DNA of 8,397 nucleotides from Nevskia soli DSM 19509 (GTDB lineage Bacteria > Pseudomonadota > Gammaproteobacteria > Nevskiales > Nevskiaceae). Shown here in pieces: positions 1 to 5,751 of this stretch; position 1 is the first letter of the stretch; every line of letters starts with the position of its first letter. Location of the stretch: contig NZ_JONR01000074.1 in NCBI RefSeq assembly GCF_000711955.1, positions 1 to 8,397 on the forward strand, written 5' to 3'. The notes beneath the pieces were generated by a model. That model was not told the DNA's origin. It searched no databases and saw only the letters and a program-made list of their open reading frames with translations. The position numbers and the translations under genes were made by a program.

Positions 1-297
1 CTGGGCCTTCTCCTGGGCTTGCTGCAACTGGACTTCCAGCGCCTTGATCTTCTGCTCGGGAGTCAGTTCGCCGGGTGTTGGGGGGCGTGTGCGGGGCATA
101 GCACGGGATGATGCCTCAACACCCCAGCTTTGGCGCCCGTGCTTGCGCAGCCACACCAGCACCGTCGACCGCCCTTGGATGCCGTACCGCGCCTGGGCCT
201 GCCTGTAGCTCAGTTCGCCTTTTTCGACCTGCTCGACCACCGCCAGCTTAAAAGCCAGCGTGTAGTCCCGCTGTGTCCGCTTAACGCCTGTCGTCAT
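1..297 (-). CDS. IS3-family transposase OrfA (N-terminal part, runs off window)
   Basis: The 99 visible codons start MTTGVKRTQRDYTLAFKLAV and match the IS3-type OrfA layout: an N-terminal basic stretch, then a helix-turn-helix with the typical ARYGIQGRSTVLVWLRKHG segment at about residues 36-54. A Glu/Gln/Leu-rich stretch (LTPEQKIKALEVQLQQ) follows, as in the leucine-zipper region used for OrfA/OrfB multimerisation. OrfA binds the terminal repeats and is normally joined to OrfB by -1 frameshifting to make the active DDE transposase. The start at 297 is supported by AGAGG about 7 nt upstream. OrfA proteins of this group are about 100 residues, so the missing part of OrfA itself is probably short. 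Confidence 0.9.
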   Translation of the reverse strand, partial: MTTGVKRTQRDYTLAFKLAVVEQVEKGELSYRQAQARYGIQGRSTVLVWLRKHGRQSWGVEASSRAMPRTRPPTPGELTPEQKIKALEVQLQQAQEKAQ

Positions 298-349
298 TGA
301 CTCGCCTCTTCTTGGTGGAAAAGGTGTCAACCCAGGACAGGACGGGTCA
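1..349 (-). mobile_element. Left end of an IS3-family insertion sequence (partial)
   Basis: The minus strand carries the upstream end and orfA of an IS3-type element; the rest lies beyond the left edge. The likely outer terminus is at 349, where the minus strand starts TGACCCGTCCTGTCCTGGG. IS3-family ends normally begin with TG, and this lies 52 bp upstream of the orfA start, the usual distance. The terminal sequence contains TTGACA (minus strand, about 324-329), which could act as the -35 of the transposase promoter, as is common in this family. The other inverted repeat, OrfB and the target duplication are outside the window, so the exact end is inferred rather than proven. Confidence 0.7.
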
Positions 350-357
350 CCTGAAAC

Positions 358-379
358 AAAAAAGCCGCCCGCAGGCAGC
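358..379 (-). terminator. Rho-independent terminator next to IS end
   Basis: Read on the minus strand it is GCTGCC, a TGCG loop, then GGCGGC (6-bp stem with one G-T pair), followed directly by TTTTTT. It lies 9 bp outside the inferred IS terminus and would stop minus-strand transcription from entering the element. Confidence 0.7.
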
Positions 380-548
380 CCGAGAAAACAACAGAACCGT
401 AGGGGTGGACACCAAAAGCAAGCGCCTTCAGGCAAGGCGGAGCGCCCCTCCGTCCTCGCCCCTGCACCCAACCCCGTTCGCCCCGAGTGCGTTGCGCAGC
501 AACGTGTATCGAGGGGCCAACGCGCGCCCCGAAGACGAGCCCGCCAAC

Positions 549-576
549 AAAAAAGCCCCGCTCGACGGCGGGGCTT
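549..576 (-). terminator. Rho-independent terminator of the transglutaminase-like lipoprotein gene
   Basis: A perfect 8-bp stem (AAGCCCCG 553-560 and CGGGGCTT 569-576) with an 8-nt loop. Read on the minus strand it is followed by a run of six T. It sits about 93 bp past the stop codon of the minus-strand lipoprotein gene and is the obvious end of that transcript. Confidence 0.85.
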
Positions 577-669
577 CATTGCGCTTCAGTCGCAACACGA
601 CAAGCACAGCACATTTATATTCTTCTCTACCGCAAACCGCAACACCCCACCGGAACGCTTCCGCGCCCC

Positions 670-1860
670 TCACCCCTGCTTCGTCAACCGCGCGAACTTG
701 CTCCTGTACCGCTCCTGCTGCGCCGGGTCGCTGGTGAGATCGATCGCCACCTGCATGCTCTGGCTGGCGAGCACCTCCTTTCCCATCTGATTCAGCACCA
801 CCGCCATCAGGAAGAAGAACCTCGCGTCTTTCGAATACATCCCGATCGCCCTGCGCGTCTCGTTGTATGCAACCTCCTTGTCGTCGGCACGCAGCGCCGC
901 CAGCGCCAACTGGTAATGGTGATACGGATTCTGCTCCAGGAAATACTGCGCCCGCTGGTGGAAATACCGCGCCAGGCGGGGCTCGCCCAGTTGTTCGTAC
1001 ACCTGCGACGCCGTGTCGTAACTCATCATGCTCGACGCATCCAGCTGCAGCGACTGCGTCACCGCGATCCGCGCCGCGCGCACATTGCCGTCGAGCAGAT
1101 ACAGGCTCGCCAGGTTGGTCCACAGGTAAGCCGTATCCGGTGAAAGCTCCAGCGCCCGCAGCGCGTAGCGCAACGCCTCCGCCTGCCGCTGCTTCAACCG
1201 CAGCTCCACCGCGCGATTGTTGTAGAACTGCGCCAGCGCGGCCGTATCGGAAATCACCCGCTGGTCATACGCCGGATCGTATTCGTCGCCGCTTACATCC
1301 ACCACCCGGTATCCGTGAAACAGGTCGATCCGCGCATTGATGTGCCGGTACAGCAGCGAAGTCCGGTCGTCCCCCAGATCCCAGATCGGCGGCACGTCCA
1401 CCTCGTTGAACTCCGCCGGAATCCCCACCTCACGCGCCAGCGCCACAAACAGCAGCGTATACGACAGGCAATTCGCGCGCCGTTGCAGGAACGCCTGCTC
1501 CGCCGTCAGCGTTGCCTCCGCGTCGTACCTGACATGCCGCTTGTCCGCGTCGCCCAATGCCTCGGCCAGCGCCACCACCTTGCCCTGCACACTCACCTCG
1601 CCGGCCGTCGCCTCATTGGCGAAGCGCCGCATCTCCGGCGTCACCCGCATCAGCGTGGACGCATCCTCGATCGCCCCGTCTTCCGGCGCGCGCGACAAGC
1701 CCCCACCGCCGCTGACCCAGGCAACATCCTCCTGCGAAATCGCCGGCTGCTCCGGCAGGCCCACACAAGCGGAAAGCGAATGCGCCAGCACTACCATCCA
1801 AAGCAGCCGCAGATGAACCCACGAAACCCGCATTGCGCGATTCCCGCATCCGGCGCCCAT
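670..1860 (-). CDS. Lipoprotein with transglutaminase-like domain and TPR repeats
   Basis: A 396-residue protein. The N-terminus has a hydrophobic segment ending in the lipobox L-S-A-C (Cys about 32), so it should be a lipid-anchored envelope protein. About residues 115-190 form a transglutaminase-like core: Cys131 in RANCLSYT, His173 in YRHINAR and Asp188 in YRVVDVSG are placed as a Cys-His-Asp triad. From about residue 197 to the end it is helical TPR repeats (for example ALRYALRALELSPDTAYLW). Such domains in bacteria act as peptidases or amidases or as non-catalytic binding modules; the substrate is unknown. I chose ATG 1860 because GGAGG stands 6 nt upstream; ATG 1866 is only 1 nt from it. 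ATG 1833 would also keep the signal sequence. It is a monocistronic minus-strand gene, divergent from the DUF4440 gene and ended by the terminator at 549-576. Confidence 0.85.
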   Translation of the reverse strand: MGAGCGNRAMRVSWVHLRLLWMVVLAHSLSACVGLPEQPAISQEDVAWVSGGGGLSRAPEDGAIEDASTLMRVTPEMRRFANEATAGEVSVQGKVVALAEALGDADKRHVRYDAEATLTAEQAFLQRRANCLSYTLLFVALAREVGIPAEFNEVDVPPIWDLGDDRTSLLYRHINARIDLFHGYRVVDVSGDEYDPAYDQRVISDTAALAQFYNNRAVELRLKQRQAEALRYALRALELSPDTAYLWTNLASLYLLDGNVRAARIAVTQSLQLDASSMMSYDTASQVYEQLGEPRLARYFHQRAQYFLEQNPYHHYQLALAALRADDKEVAYNETRRAIGMYSKDARFFFLMAVVLNQMGKEVLASQSMQVAIDLTSDPAQQERYRSKFARLTKQG

Positions 1861-2083
1861 GTCCATCCTCCAGGCGGCTGCAATGGCCGCCAGTTCTTTG
1901 CATGACCCAGTCTACACCCGCGCTCCCGTCACGCCTCAACCCCTCAAGATTGCCTATCCCGAACTCCCCCGCACCACCCACGCGGCGTTTCCGGAAAGAG
2001 GGCGAAGCGCGCCATCCTTGCCAATCAAACCAACGCCGCAACATCATCCGCACAGACCCACCCAGCCGAGCCACCGCCGCCTC

Positions 2084-2446
2084 ATGCAACTGCAAGCCCA
2101 CCTCCTCGAGCTCGAAACGCGCCTCCTCCAACCCGAGGTCCGCTCCAGCGAACAAGCCCTGCTGCAACTGCTCGCCGAAGACTTCGTGGAATTCGGCGCC
2201 TCCGGCACCGTCTGGACCCGCACCGCCATCATCCAGGCCCTCGCACAGGAACCCCACACCCAACGCAGCCTCAGCGACTTCAAACTCACCCCGCTGTCCG
2301 CCGACACCGCCCTCGTCACCTACCGCAGCCACCGCCACGCCACCTCCGGCGCACCCGCCGCCCACGCACTGCGCAGCTCCATCTGGAAACTGAATCAAGG
2401 CAACTGGCAACTGCTCTTCCACCAAGGCACACTCACCGCGGCCTGA
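2084..2446 (+). CDS. DUF4440 / NTF2-like (SnoaL-type fold) protein
   Basis: 120 residues from the chosen start. The pattern LLELETRLLQPEVR, then LLAEDFVEFGASGTVW, then LVTYRSHR, then LRSSIWKLNQGNWQLLFHQGT is the characteristic run of the DUF4440 branch of the NTF2-like superfamily: a small alpha+beta cone fold with a pocket. Members are often annotated as hypothetical; no reaction can be assigned here. The frame is open back to an ATG at 1859, but that version overlaps the divergent lipoprotein start and adds about 75 low-complexity Pro/His/Arg residues. ATG 2084 starts exactly where family similarity begins. No Shine-Dalgarno sequence is seen before 2084. Confidence 0.8.
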   Translation: MQLQAHLLELETRLLQPEVRSSEQALLQLLAEDFVEFGASGTVWTRTAIIQALAQEPHTQRSLSDFKLTPLSADTALVTYRSHRHATSGAPAAHALRSSIWKLNQGNWQLLFHQGTLTAA

Positions 2447-2613
2447 GTCCCAGCGCGGCCGACAGGCAAGCGCTGCGGGGCAAGCTCACCAAGCGCGTAT
2501 GCGAACCAGCCGCCCGGTCCGGGGCAAGGGAAAAGCCCGGCGCCTTCCTCCGCCCCATTTCACCCCCGTCGCTTAAAACGCCAAGGGCTGCAAAAAAGTC
2601 TTTTATCTTTTTC

Positions 2614-2641
2614 TTGGTTATTGGTTCTTGGTTCTTGGTTG
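2614..2641 (+). repeat. Four tandem copies of heptamer TTGGTTN
   Basis: TTGGTTA, TTGGTTC, TTGGTTC and TTGGTTG follow each other without a gap. Only the last base varies. A perfect short tandem repeat like this is prone to slipped-strand length change. Confidence 0.9.
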
Positions 2642-2651
2642 GCTTAGCCCT

Positions 2652-2687
2652 GGGTTAGGGTTGGGTTAGGGGTGGGTTAGGGTTGGG
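2652..2687 (+). repeat. Telomere-like GGGTTA repeat, potential G-quadruplex
   Basis: Seven runs of three or four G (2652-2654, 2658-2660, 2663-2665, 2669-2672, 2674-2676, 2680-2682, 2685-2687) are separated by loops of 1-3 nt, mostly TTA or TT. This exceeds the usual G3+N1-7 pattern for an intramolecular G-quadruplex. The G-rich strand is the coding strand of the gene starting at 2904, so a transcript beginning upstream would carry it in its leader. Confidence 0.85.
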
Positions 2688-2703
2688 TTTGTCTGGCAAA
2701 CCC
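2685..2703 (+). other. Perfect 7-bp hairpin
   Basis: GGGTTTG, a 5-nt loop (TCTGG), then CAAACCC. Its left arm uses the last G-run of the telomere-like tract, so the hairpin and a full quadruplex would compete for that run. No T-run follows, so it is not a typical terminator. Confidence 0.6.
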
Positions 2704-2887
2704 AAGGCTTTCATCCCATAACCCACCCCTTTTGTTTCGCGTGGAACATCCACCCGCCCATCCGCGAAACCATCCCAGCAAAAATGCTTTTCCACATCCC
2801 GCTTCACACCTTCCCACCACCCGCGAAACCCTGCATCATCCACACCACTCTGGATCGCCTCGCCATCCGGACACCGCAACCGCAACC

Positions 2888-2894
2888 AGAAGGA
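2888..2894 (+). promoter_or_regulatory. Ribosome binding site deciding the start at 2904
   Basis: AGAAGGA lies 9 nt before ATG 2904. It supports this start over the in-frame ATG at 2784. Confidence 0.7.
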
Positions 2895-2903
2895 CACGCC
2901 CGC

Positions 2904-3212
2904 ATGCACTTCCTCGCCAACTTCTTCACCGGCGCCTTCCTCTGCAACTGCATCCCCCACCTCGCCGCCGGCCTCATGGGCATGCCCTTTCCCAGCCCCT
3001 TCTCCAAGCCCCCCGGCATCGGCGACTCCTCGCCCCTGGTCAACTTCCTCTGGGGCCTGGTCAACCTCCTCGCCGGCGGCTACCTCTTCCTCACCTTCCC
3101 CTTCGCCCTCACCCTCAACCCCGGCTTCCTCACCACCCTGCTCGGCGCCGTACTGCTCGGTGTCTGGATCTCCATCCACTTCGGCAAGGTCCGCCAGAAC
3201 AAGCACGCCTGA
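2904..3212 (+). CDS. Small conserved membrane protein of unknown function
   Basis: 102 residues. It begins MHFLANFFTGAFLCNCIPHL, continues with a short polar loop rich in Pro/Gly/Phe (GMPFPSPFSKPPGIGDSS), then two hydrophobic stretches (about residues 48-68 and 72-93), and ends in a basic tail (GKVRQNKHA). This suggests three membrane-spanning helices with a positively charged cytoplasmic end. The Asn-Phe/His-Pro pattern plus the FSKPPGIGDS loop looks like a conserved family I know only as hypothetical. Its stop is 15 bp from the convergent stop of the ArsR-SRPBCC fusion gene, leaving no room for a separate terminator. The upstream region carries the G-run tract. Confidence 0.75.
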   Translation: MHFLANFFTGAFLCNCIPHLAAGLMGMPFPSPFSKPPGIGDSSPLVNFLWGLVNLLAGGYLFLTFPFALTLNPGFLTTLLGAVLLGVWISIHFGKVRQNKHA

Positions 3213-3227
3213 GCGACACGCCCACGC

Positions 3228-3986
3228 CTACTGCGCTCCCAACCAGCGCAACGAACCCGGCGTCGTCAAAATCTCCCCCGTCTCCAGCAGCGTCTTCAGC
3301 CCCGACAACACCATCGGCCAGCCGCCATACAACTGCTCGTTCGCCCCTTCGCGCAACTGATCATGCGTCACCACCAGCCGGCACGAATCCCCCACCGCCG
3401 TAATCTCCCACGTCACCCGCGACGTCCCCTCCGCCTTCACATCCTCGCCCCACACCGCGTGGAAGCTCTGCACCAGCCGGCGCGGCGGATCCACCTCCAG
3501 ATTCTCCCCCTCGAAAATCAGGTTGCCTCCGCCCACACCTTCGTAGCGCGAACCCGCCTTGAACGTCGACGTCACCACCGCGCCGAAGTTGTACTTGCGC
3601 CGCATCTCCGTATCCGTGATCGCCAGCCACAACCGCTCCGGCGTCGTCTTGATGTAAATCTCGAACACCTTCTCCATCGTCCTGTCCTCCAGTGAATGCT
3701 TGAGCCCGCTCAGCGCCGCCGCCCAGGGCTCCGCGTACTTGCTCACCCAGCGGTCATGCAACAGCCGGATCGGCACCGCGTTCAGGAAATGCAGCTTCTC
3801 CCGCCCGCGCTTCTTGCTCACCACCAGCCCCGCCTCCTCCAACTGCTTCAGGTGCTTCATCACCCCGAAGCGCGTCATCGGCAACCGCGCCTCCAGCATC
3901 CCCAACGTCTGCCCGTCCTCCCGGAACAACTCATCCAGCAAGCTGCGCCGCGTCGGGTCCGCCAGGGCTTTGAACACTTCATCCAT
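3228..3986 (-). CDS. ArsR-type HTH fused to SRPBCC (AHSA1-like) domain
   Basis: 252 residues. Residues 1-95 are an ArsR/SmtB winged helix: FKALADPTRRSLLDEL at the start and a recognition helix near MTRFGVMKHLKQLEEAGLV. The metal-binding ELCVCDL motif of true ArsR is absent, so it is probably not a metal sensor. From about residue 103 (MEKVFEIYIKTTPERLWLAI) to the end is an SRPBCC/AHSA1 fold, a hydrophobic-ligand cavity, with family features such as TDTEMRRKYNF, a Gly-rich turn and a C-terminal YGGWPMVLSGLKTLLETG helix. The likely role is a one-component repressor whose SRPBCC part senses a small hydrophobic ligand; this is inferred. No Shine-Dalgarno is visible. The promoter's -10 ends 6 nt before the ATG, which suggests a leaderless mRNA. 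It is divergent from the unfused ArsR/SRPBCC pair. Confidence 0.9.
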   Translation of the reverse strand: MDEVFKALADPTRRSLLDELFREDGQTLGMLEARLPMTRFGVMKHLKQLEEAGLVVSKKRGREKLHFLNAVPIRLLHDRWVSKYAEPWAAALSGLKHSLEDRTMEKVFEIYIKTTPERLWLAITDTEMRRKYNFGAVVTSTFKAGSRYEGVGGGNLIFEGENLEVDPPRRLVQSFHAVWGEDVKAEGTSRVTWEITAVGDSCRLVVTHDQLREGANEQLYGGWPMVLSGLKTLLETGEILTTPGSLRWLGAQ

Positions 3987-3992
3987 GGCCGG

Positions 3993-4022
3993 ACAATATG
4001 TGACCTTTTAGTCACATGTCAA
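3993..4022 (-). promoter_or_regulatory. Promoter of the ArsR-SRPBCC fusion gene
   Basis: On the minus strand: TTGACA (4022-4017, perfect -35), an 18-bp spacer, then TATTGT (3998-3993, 4 of 6 matches to the -10). The -10 ends 6 nt before ATG 3986, so transcription would begin at or next to the start codon. The spacer is almost filled by the inverted repeat at 3998-4017. Confidence 0.65.
3998..4017. promoter_or_regulatory. Operator: ATGTGAC-N6-GTCACAT inverted repeat
   Basis: A perfect 7-bp inverted repeat with a 6-bp spacer (CTTTTA), lying between the -35 and -10 of the minus-strand promoter. A protein bound here would block RNA polymerase directly. The natural candidate is the fusion repressor encoded 11 bp away (autorepression). 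This is inferred from position and symmetry. Confidence 0.7.
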
Positions 4023-4056
4023 GCCACGATCCCGCCCCGGAGGCTGAACCCAAGGC

Positions 4057-4085
4057 TTGACACTAGGTAAGCAAATACTTACCGT
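4057..4085 (+). promoter_or_regulatory. Promoter of the unfused arsR-SRPBCC operon
   Basis: TTGACA at 4057-4062 (perfect -35), a 17-bp spacer, then TACCGT at 4080-4085 (weak -10, matching only TA and the final T). The -10 ends 5 nt before ATG 4091, so the mRNA would be leaderless. No Shine-Dalgarno is present, which agrees. It overlaps the tandem operators. Confidence 0.5.
4066..4083. promoter_or_regulatory. Operator copy 1: GGTAAG-N6-CTTACC
   Basis: A perfect 6-bp inverted repeat with a 6-bp spacer (CAAATA), located in the spacer and -10 of the plus-strand promoter. It shares its last base with operator copy 2. Confidence 0.7.
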
Positions 4086-4100
4086 AAGCCATGACTTACG
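4083..4100. promoter_or_regulatory. Operator copy 2: CGTAAG-N6-CTTACG across the start codon
   Basis: A second perfect 6-bp inverted repeat with a 6-bp spacer (CCATGA). The spacer contains the ATG of the arsR gene. The core GTAAG-N6-CTTAC is identical to copy 1, and the centres are 17 bp apart, so two dimers would sit about 1.6 helical turns from each other. The first codons of the gene (ATG ACT TAC GCA) are thus part of a DNA site. Confidence 0.7.
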
Positions 4101-4417
4101 CAAAAGCCCTCGACTGCCTGGCCGATCCCACCCGCCGCAAAGTCCTCGAGCGCCTGCGCGCCGGCCCGCGTCCCGTCGGTGAAATCGCCCGCGGCATGAG
4201 CGTCAGCCGCCCCGCCGTATCGCAACACCTCAAAGCCCTCAAGAACGCCGGCCTCGTCACCGACCGCGCCGCCGGCACCCAGCGCGTCTACTCCATCGAC
4301 CCGCAGGGCCTCGCGCCCCTGCGCGCCTGGCTCGACCAGTTCTGGGACGAAGCCCTCAGCGCCTTCCAGCAGGAAGTCGCGCGCGACGCACGCCACCGCA
4401 AGGACCCCAAGCCATGA
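4091..4417 (+). CDS. ArsR-family transcriptional repressor
   Basis: 108 residues, a stand-alone winged helix: ALDCLADPTRRKVLERLRAG at the start, recognition helix around MSVSRPAVSQHLKALKNAGL (residues 36-55), then the wing DRAAGTQRVYSIDPQGL. It lacks the Cys-rich metal site of ArsR/SmtB sensors and belongs to the branch usually found beside SRPBCC/AHSA1 genes. It overlaps the next gene by 4 bp (ATGA), so translation is coupled. Two matched operators across its promoter and start codon point to autorepression. The effector is unknown; a ligand held or altered by the neighbouring SRPBCC protein is a reasonable guess only. Confidence 0.9.
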   Translation: MTYAKALDCLADPTRRKVLERLRAGPRPVGEIARGMSVSRPAVSQHLKALKNAGLVTDRAAGTQRVYSIDPQGLAPLRAWLDQFWDEALSAFQQEVARDARHRKDPKP

Positions 4418-4893
4418 GCCGCCACATCACCATCGCCCCCGTGCGCAAAAGCATCGAAGTCCAGGCCGACCCCGCCCGCGCCTTCGAAATCTTCACCGCC
4501 CACATCGACCGCTGGTGGCCCAAATCCCACGGCATCGGCAACGGCCCCGTCAAACGCTCCCTTATCGAACCCTACGTCGGCGGCCGCTGGTACGCCGAAT
4601 ACGAAGACGGCAGCGAAGTCAGCAACGGCCACGTCCGCATCTGGGAACCCGCCAGCCGCCTCGTCGTCAGCTGGGAAATCAACGCCGACTGGAAGCCAGA
4701 CACCACCGTCGCCTCCGAAGTCGAAGTCCGCTTCATCCCCACCGCCCCCGGCACCACCCGCGTCGAAGTCGAACACCGCGACTTCGAATCCCTCGGCCCC
4801 CAGGGCGGCGAAAAGATGCGCAACGACGTCAACGGCGGCTGGCCCGGCCTCCTCGCCCTCTACGCCGCCGACATCGCCAGCCACCCGCTGTGA
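4414..4893 (+). CDS. SRPBCC / AHSA1-like domain protein
   Basis: 159 residues. Features of the AHSA1/START-like fold are visible in order: PVRKSIEVQADPARAFEIFT (first strand and helix), DRWWPKSHGIG, then EPYVGGRWYAEYEDGSE, then GHVRIWEPASRLVVSWEIN, then strands with TRVEVEHRDFE, and the closing helix GGWPGLLALYAADIAS. These proteins bind hydrophobic small molecules in a deep cavity; no catalytic residue set can be claimed. It is the second gene of the operon with the ArsR repressor (ATGA overlap), mirroring the two halves of the divergent fusion protein. A weak AAGGA lies 12 nt upstream of its ATG. No T-run terminator follows; a REP-like palindrome begins 31 bp after the stop. Confidence 0.88.
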   Translation: MSRHITIAPVRKSIEVQADPARAFEIFTAHIDRWWPKSHGIGNGPVKRSLIEPYVGGRWYAEYEDGSEVSNGHVRIWEPASRLVVSWEINADWKPDTTVASEVEVRFIPTAPGTTRVEVEHRDFESLGPQGGEKMRNDVNGGWPGLLALYAADIASHPL

Positions 4894-4924
4894 ATCTTCT
4901 TCCCATCCGCAACAACTTCTTTCC

Positions 4925-4964
4925 CCCTCTCCCCACCTGTGGGGAGAGGGCCGGGGTGAGGGGC
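4925..4964. repeat. REP-like palindromic element
   Basis: CCCTCTCCCCAC at 4925-4936 pairs perfectly with GTGGGGAGAGGG at 4939-4950 (12 bp around a 2-nt centre; about 11 bp in a real hairpin). A related half-repeat, CCGGGGTGAGGGG, follows at 4951-4963. From memory, this CCCTCTCCCC...GGGGAGAGGG.CGGGGTGAGGGG pattern recurs between genes in many proteobacteria. It lies between two plus-strand genes and has no U-tract, so it is more likely an RNA-stabilising or attenuating REP-type element than an intrinsic terminator. Confidence 0.7.
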
Positions 4965-5010
4965 GCGCACTTCCCAGCAGCCGCTCCCTGACAACAGCAG
5001 CACCACCGCC

Positions 5011-5466
5011 ATGAAACCCCACATCCCACTCCGTATAGCCTCCATCCTCGCCTTCCTCTTCGCCGCCGGCCACAGCGCCGGCGCTCCCTGGATCCTCATC
5101 AAGGACGGCCCCACCGCCGCCTTCGTACAAACCATGAAGTCCCTCCCCGTCCGCGCCATGGGCGCCGACCGCACCTACTGGGCCTTCTACCACGGCTTCG
5201 GCCTCAGCATCAGCGTCTACCAGCTGGCCCTCGCCCTCATCCTCTGGCAACTCGCCACCCTCGCCAAAGCCGATGCGGCAAAACTGCGCCCCTTCCTCCT
5301 CACCCTCGCCGCCGCCTACCTCGCCATCGCCATCATCACCTGGCAATACTTCTTCATCGCCCCACTCGCCTTCTCCATCGCCATCACCCTATGCATCCTC
5401 ATCGCATGGGTACTTTCCAGTACAGAACTTCCGACGAACTTGACCGCCCCTTCCCGCCGGACATGA
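5011..5466 (+). CDS. Conserved membrane protein of unknown function, four helices
   Basis: 151 residues. Hydrophobic stretches at about 7-27, 60-84, 93-113 and 116-137 suggest four transmembrane helices. Between the first two, the loop holds MKSLPVRAMGADRTYWAFYHGFGLSIS, a Met-Gly-x-x-Arg-Thr-Tyr-Trp-x-Phe-Tyr-x-Gly-Phe-Gly pattern. I associate this pattern with an uncharacterised family (LIC_13387-like), from memory. The C-terminus after helix four (TELPTNLTAPSRRT) is short and polar. No ribosome site is visible before ATG 5011. It lies 117 bp after the SRPBCC gene on the same strand and may be co-transcribed with it, with the REP-like palindrome between them. Function unknown. Confidence 0.75.
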   Translation: MKPHIPLRIASILAFLFAAGHSAGAPWILIKDGPTAAFVQTMKSLPVRAMGADRTYWAFYHGFGLSISVYQLALALILWQLATLAKADAAKLRPFLLTLAAAYLAIAIITWQYFFIAPLAFSIAITLCILIAWVLSSTELPTNLTAPSRRT

Positions 5467-5699
5467 CAGGCTGGAGAGGCCCCGCGGATGCTTTGGCAAT
5501 CGGCCCTTGGATGCCAATTGCGCCCGGTCGCCTCTGGATTTCACCGCCCGAAAGTGGGCCTGCAAACCAGACCCTATCCCCGATTCCCGATGGCAGCCAT
5601 CCCCCTCTGAATCCGCCAGTTTTGCGCGGAGCAGCGCCATCGACCAGGGGCAAATCCGCGCCGATCCCGGGGTTCACCTTCCATTCAGGAGCGATAGTG

Positions 5700-5705
5700 T
5701 ATAAG
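5700..5705 (+). promoter_or_regulatory. Possible -10 element before the Tyr/Pro-repeat protein gene
   Basis: TATAAG (5 of 6 to consensus) stands 46 bp before ATG 5752. No good -35 is present at 16-18 bp; TTCCAT at 5679-5684 is the nearest candidate and is poor. The rest of the 285-bp gap 5467-5751 shows no gene or clear structure. Confidence 0.35.
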
Positions 5706-5751
5706 TCCCACCATCGTCTCAATCCATGGGCGCGTGTGGGGTAACGGCTAA

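Larger units (their letters stand above)
350..669. other. Gene-free stretch between IS end and lipoprotein gene
   Basis: No convincing coding frame is present. The reading frames that cross it have the Arg/Pro/Ala-rich composition of GC-rich shadow frames. It holds two minus-strand intrinsic terminators (358-379, 549-576). Between them is a perfect stem-loop at 423-439 (CGCCTT, 5-nt loop, AAGGCG). Having a second terminator with no protein gene between the two leaves room for a short non-coding minus-strand transcript ending at about 358, but I see no clear promoter for it. Confidence 0.4.
2447..2903. other. 457-bp intergenic stretch with simple repeats
   Basis: No gene is supported. The first part (to about 2590) is ordinary GC-rich sequence without a clear terminator. 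Then come a T-rich run (2601-2613), four heptamers (2614-2641), a telomere-like G-run tract (2652-2687) and a 7-bp hairpin (2685-2703). An ATG at 2784 is in frame with the following gene, but the extra 40 residues are low-complexity and lack a ribosome site, so I treat it as upstream sequence. Confidence 0.6.

Noticed and set aside
1859..2083. N-terminal extension of the DUF4440 protein from ATG 1859
   Set aside because: The extra 75 residues are Pro/His/Arg-rich low-complexity, overlap the divergent lipoprotein start, and the family similarity begins at ATG 2084.
2655..3206. Minus-strand 183-codon frame opposite the small membrane protein gene
   Set aside because: Gly/Glu/Asp-rich shadow of a GC-rich plus-strand gene; it also translates the G-run tract into Pro/Asn repeats.
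4925..4950. Intrinsic terminator after the SRPBCC gene
   Set aside because: The hairpin is strong but neither side is followed by a T-run; a REP-type element fits better.
4288..5346. Long 352-codon minus-strand frame across the ArsR, SRPBCC and membrane protein genes
   Set aside because: Composition is the Gly/Asp/Glu/Ala pattern of antisense to high-GC genes, and three well-supported plus-strand genes lie under it.
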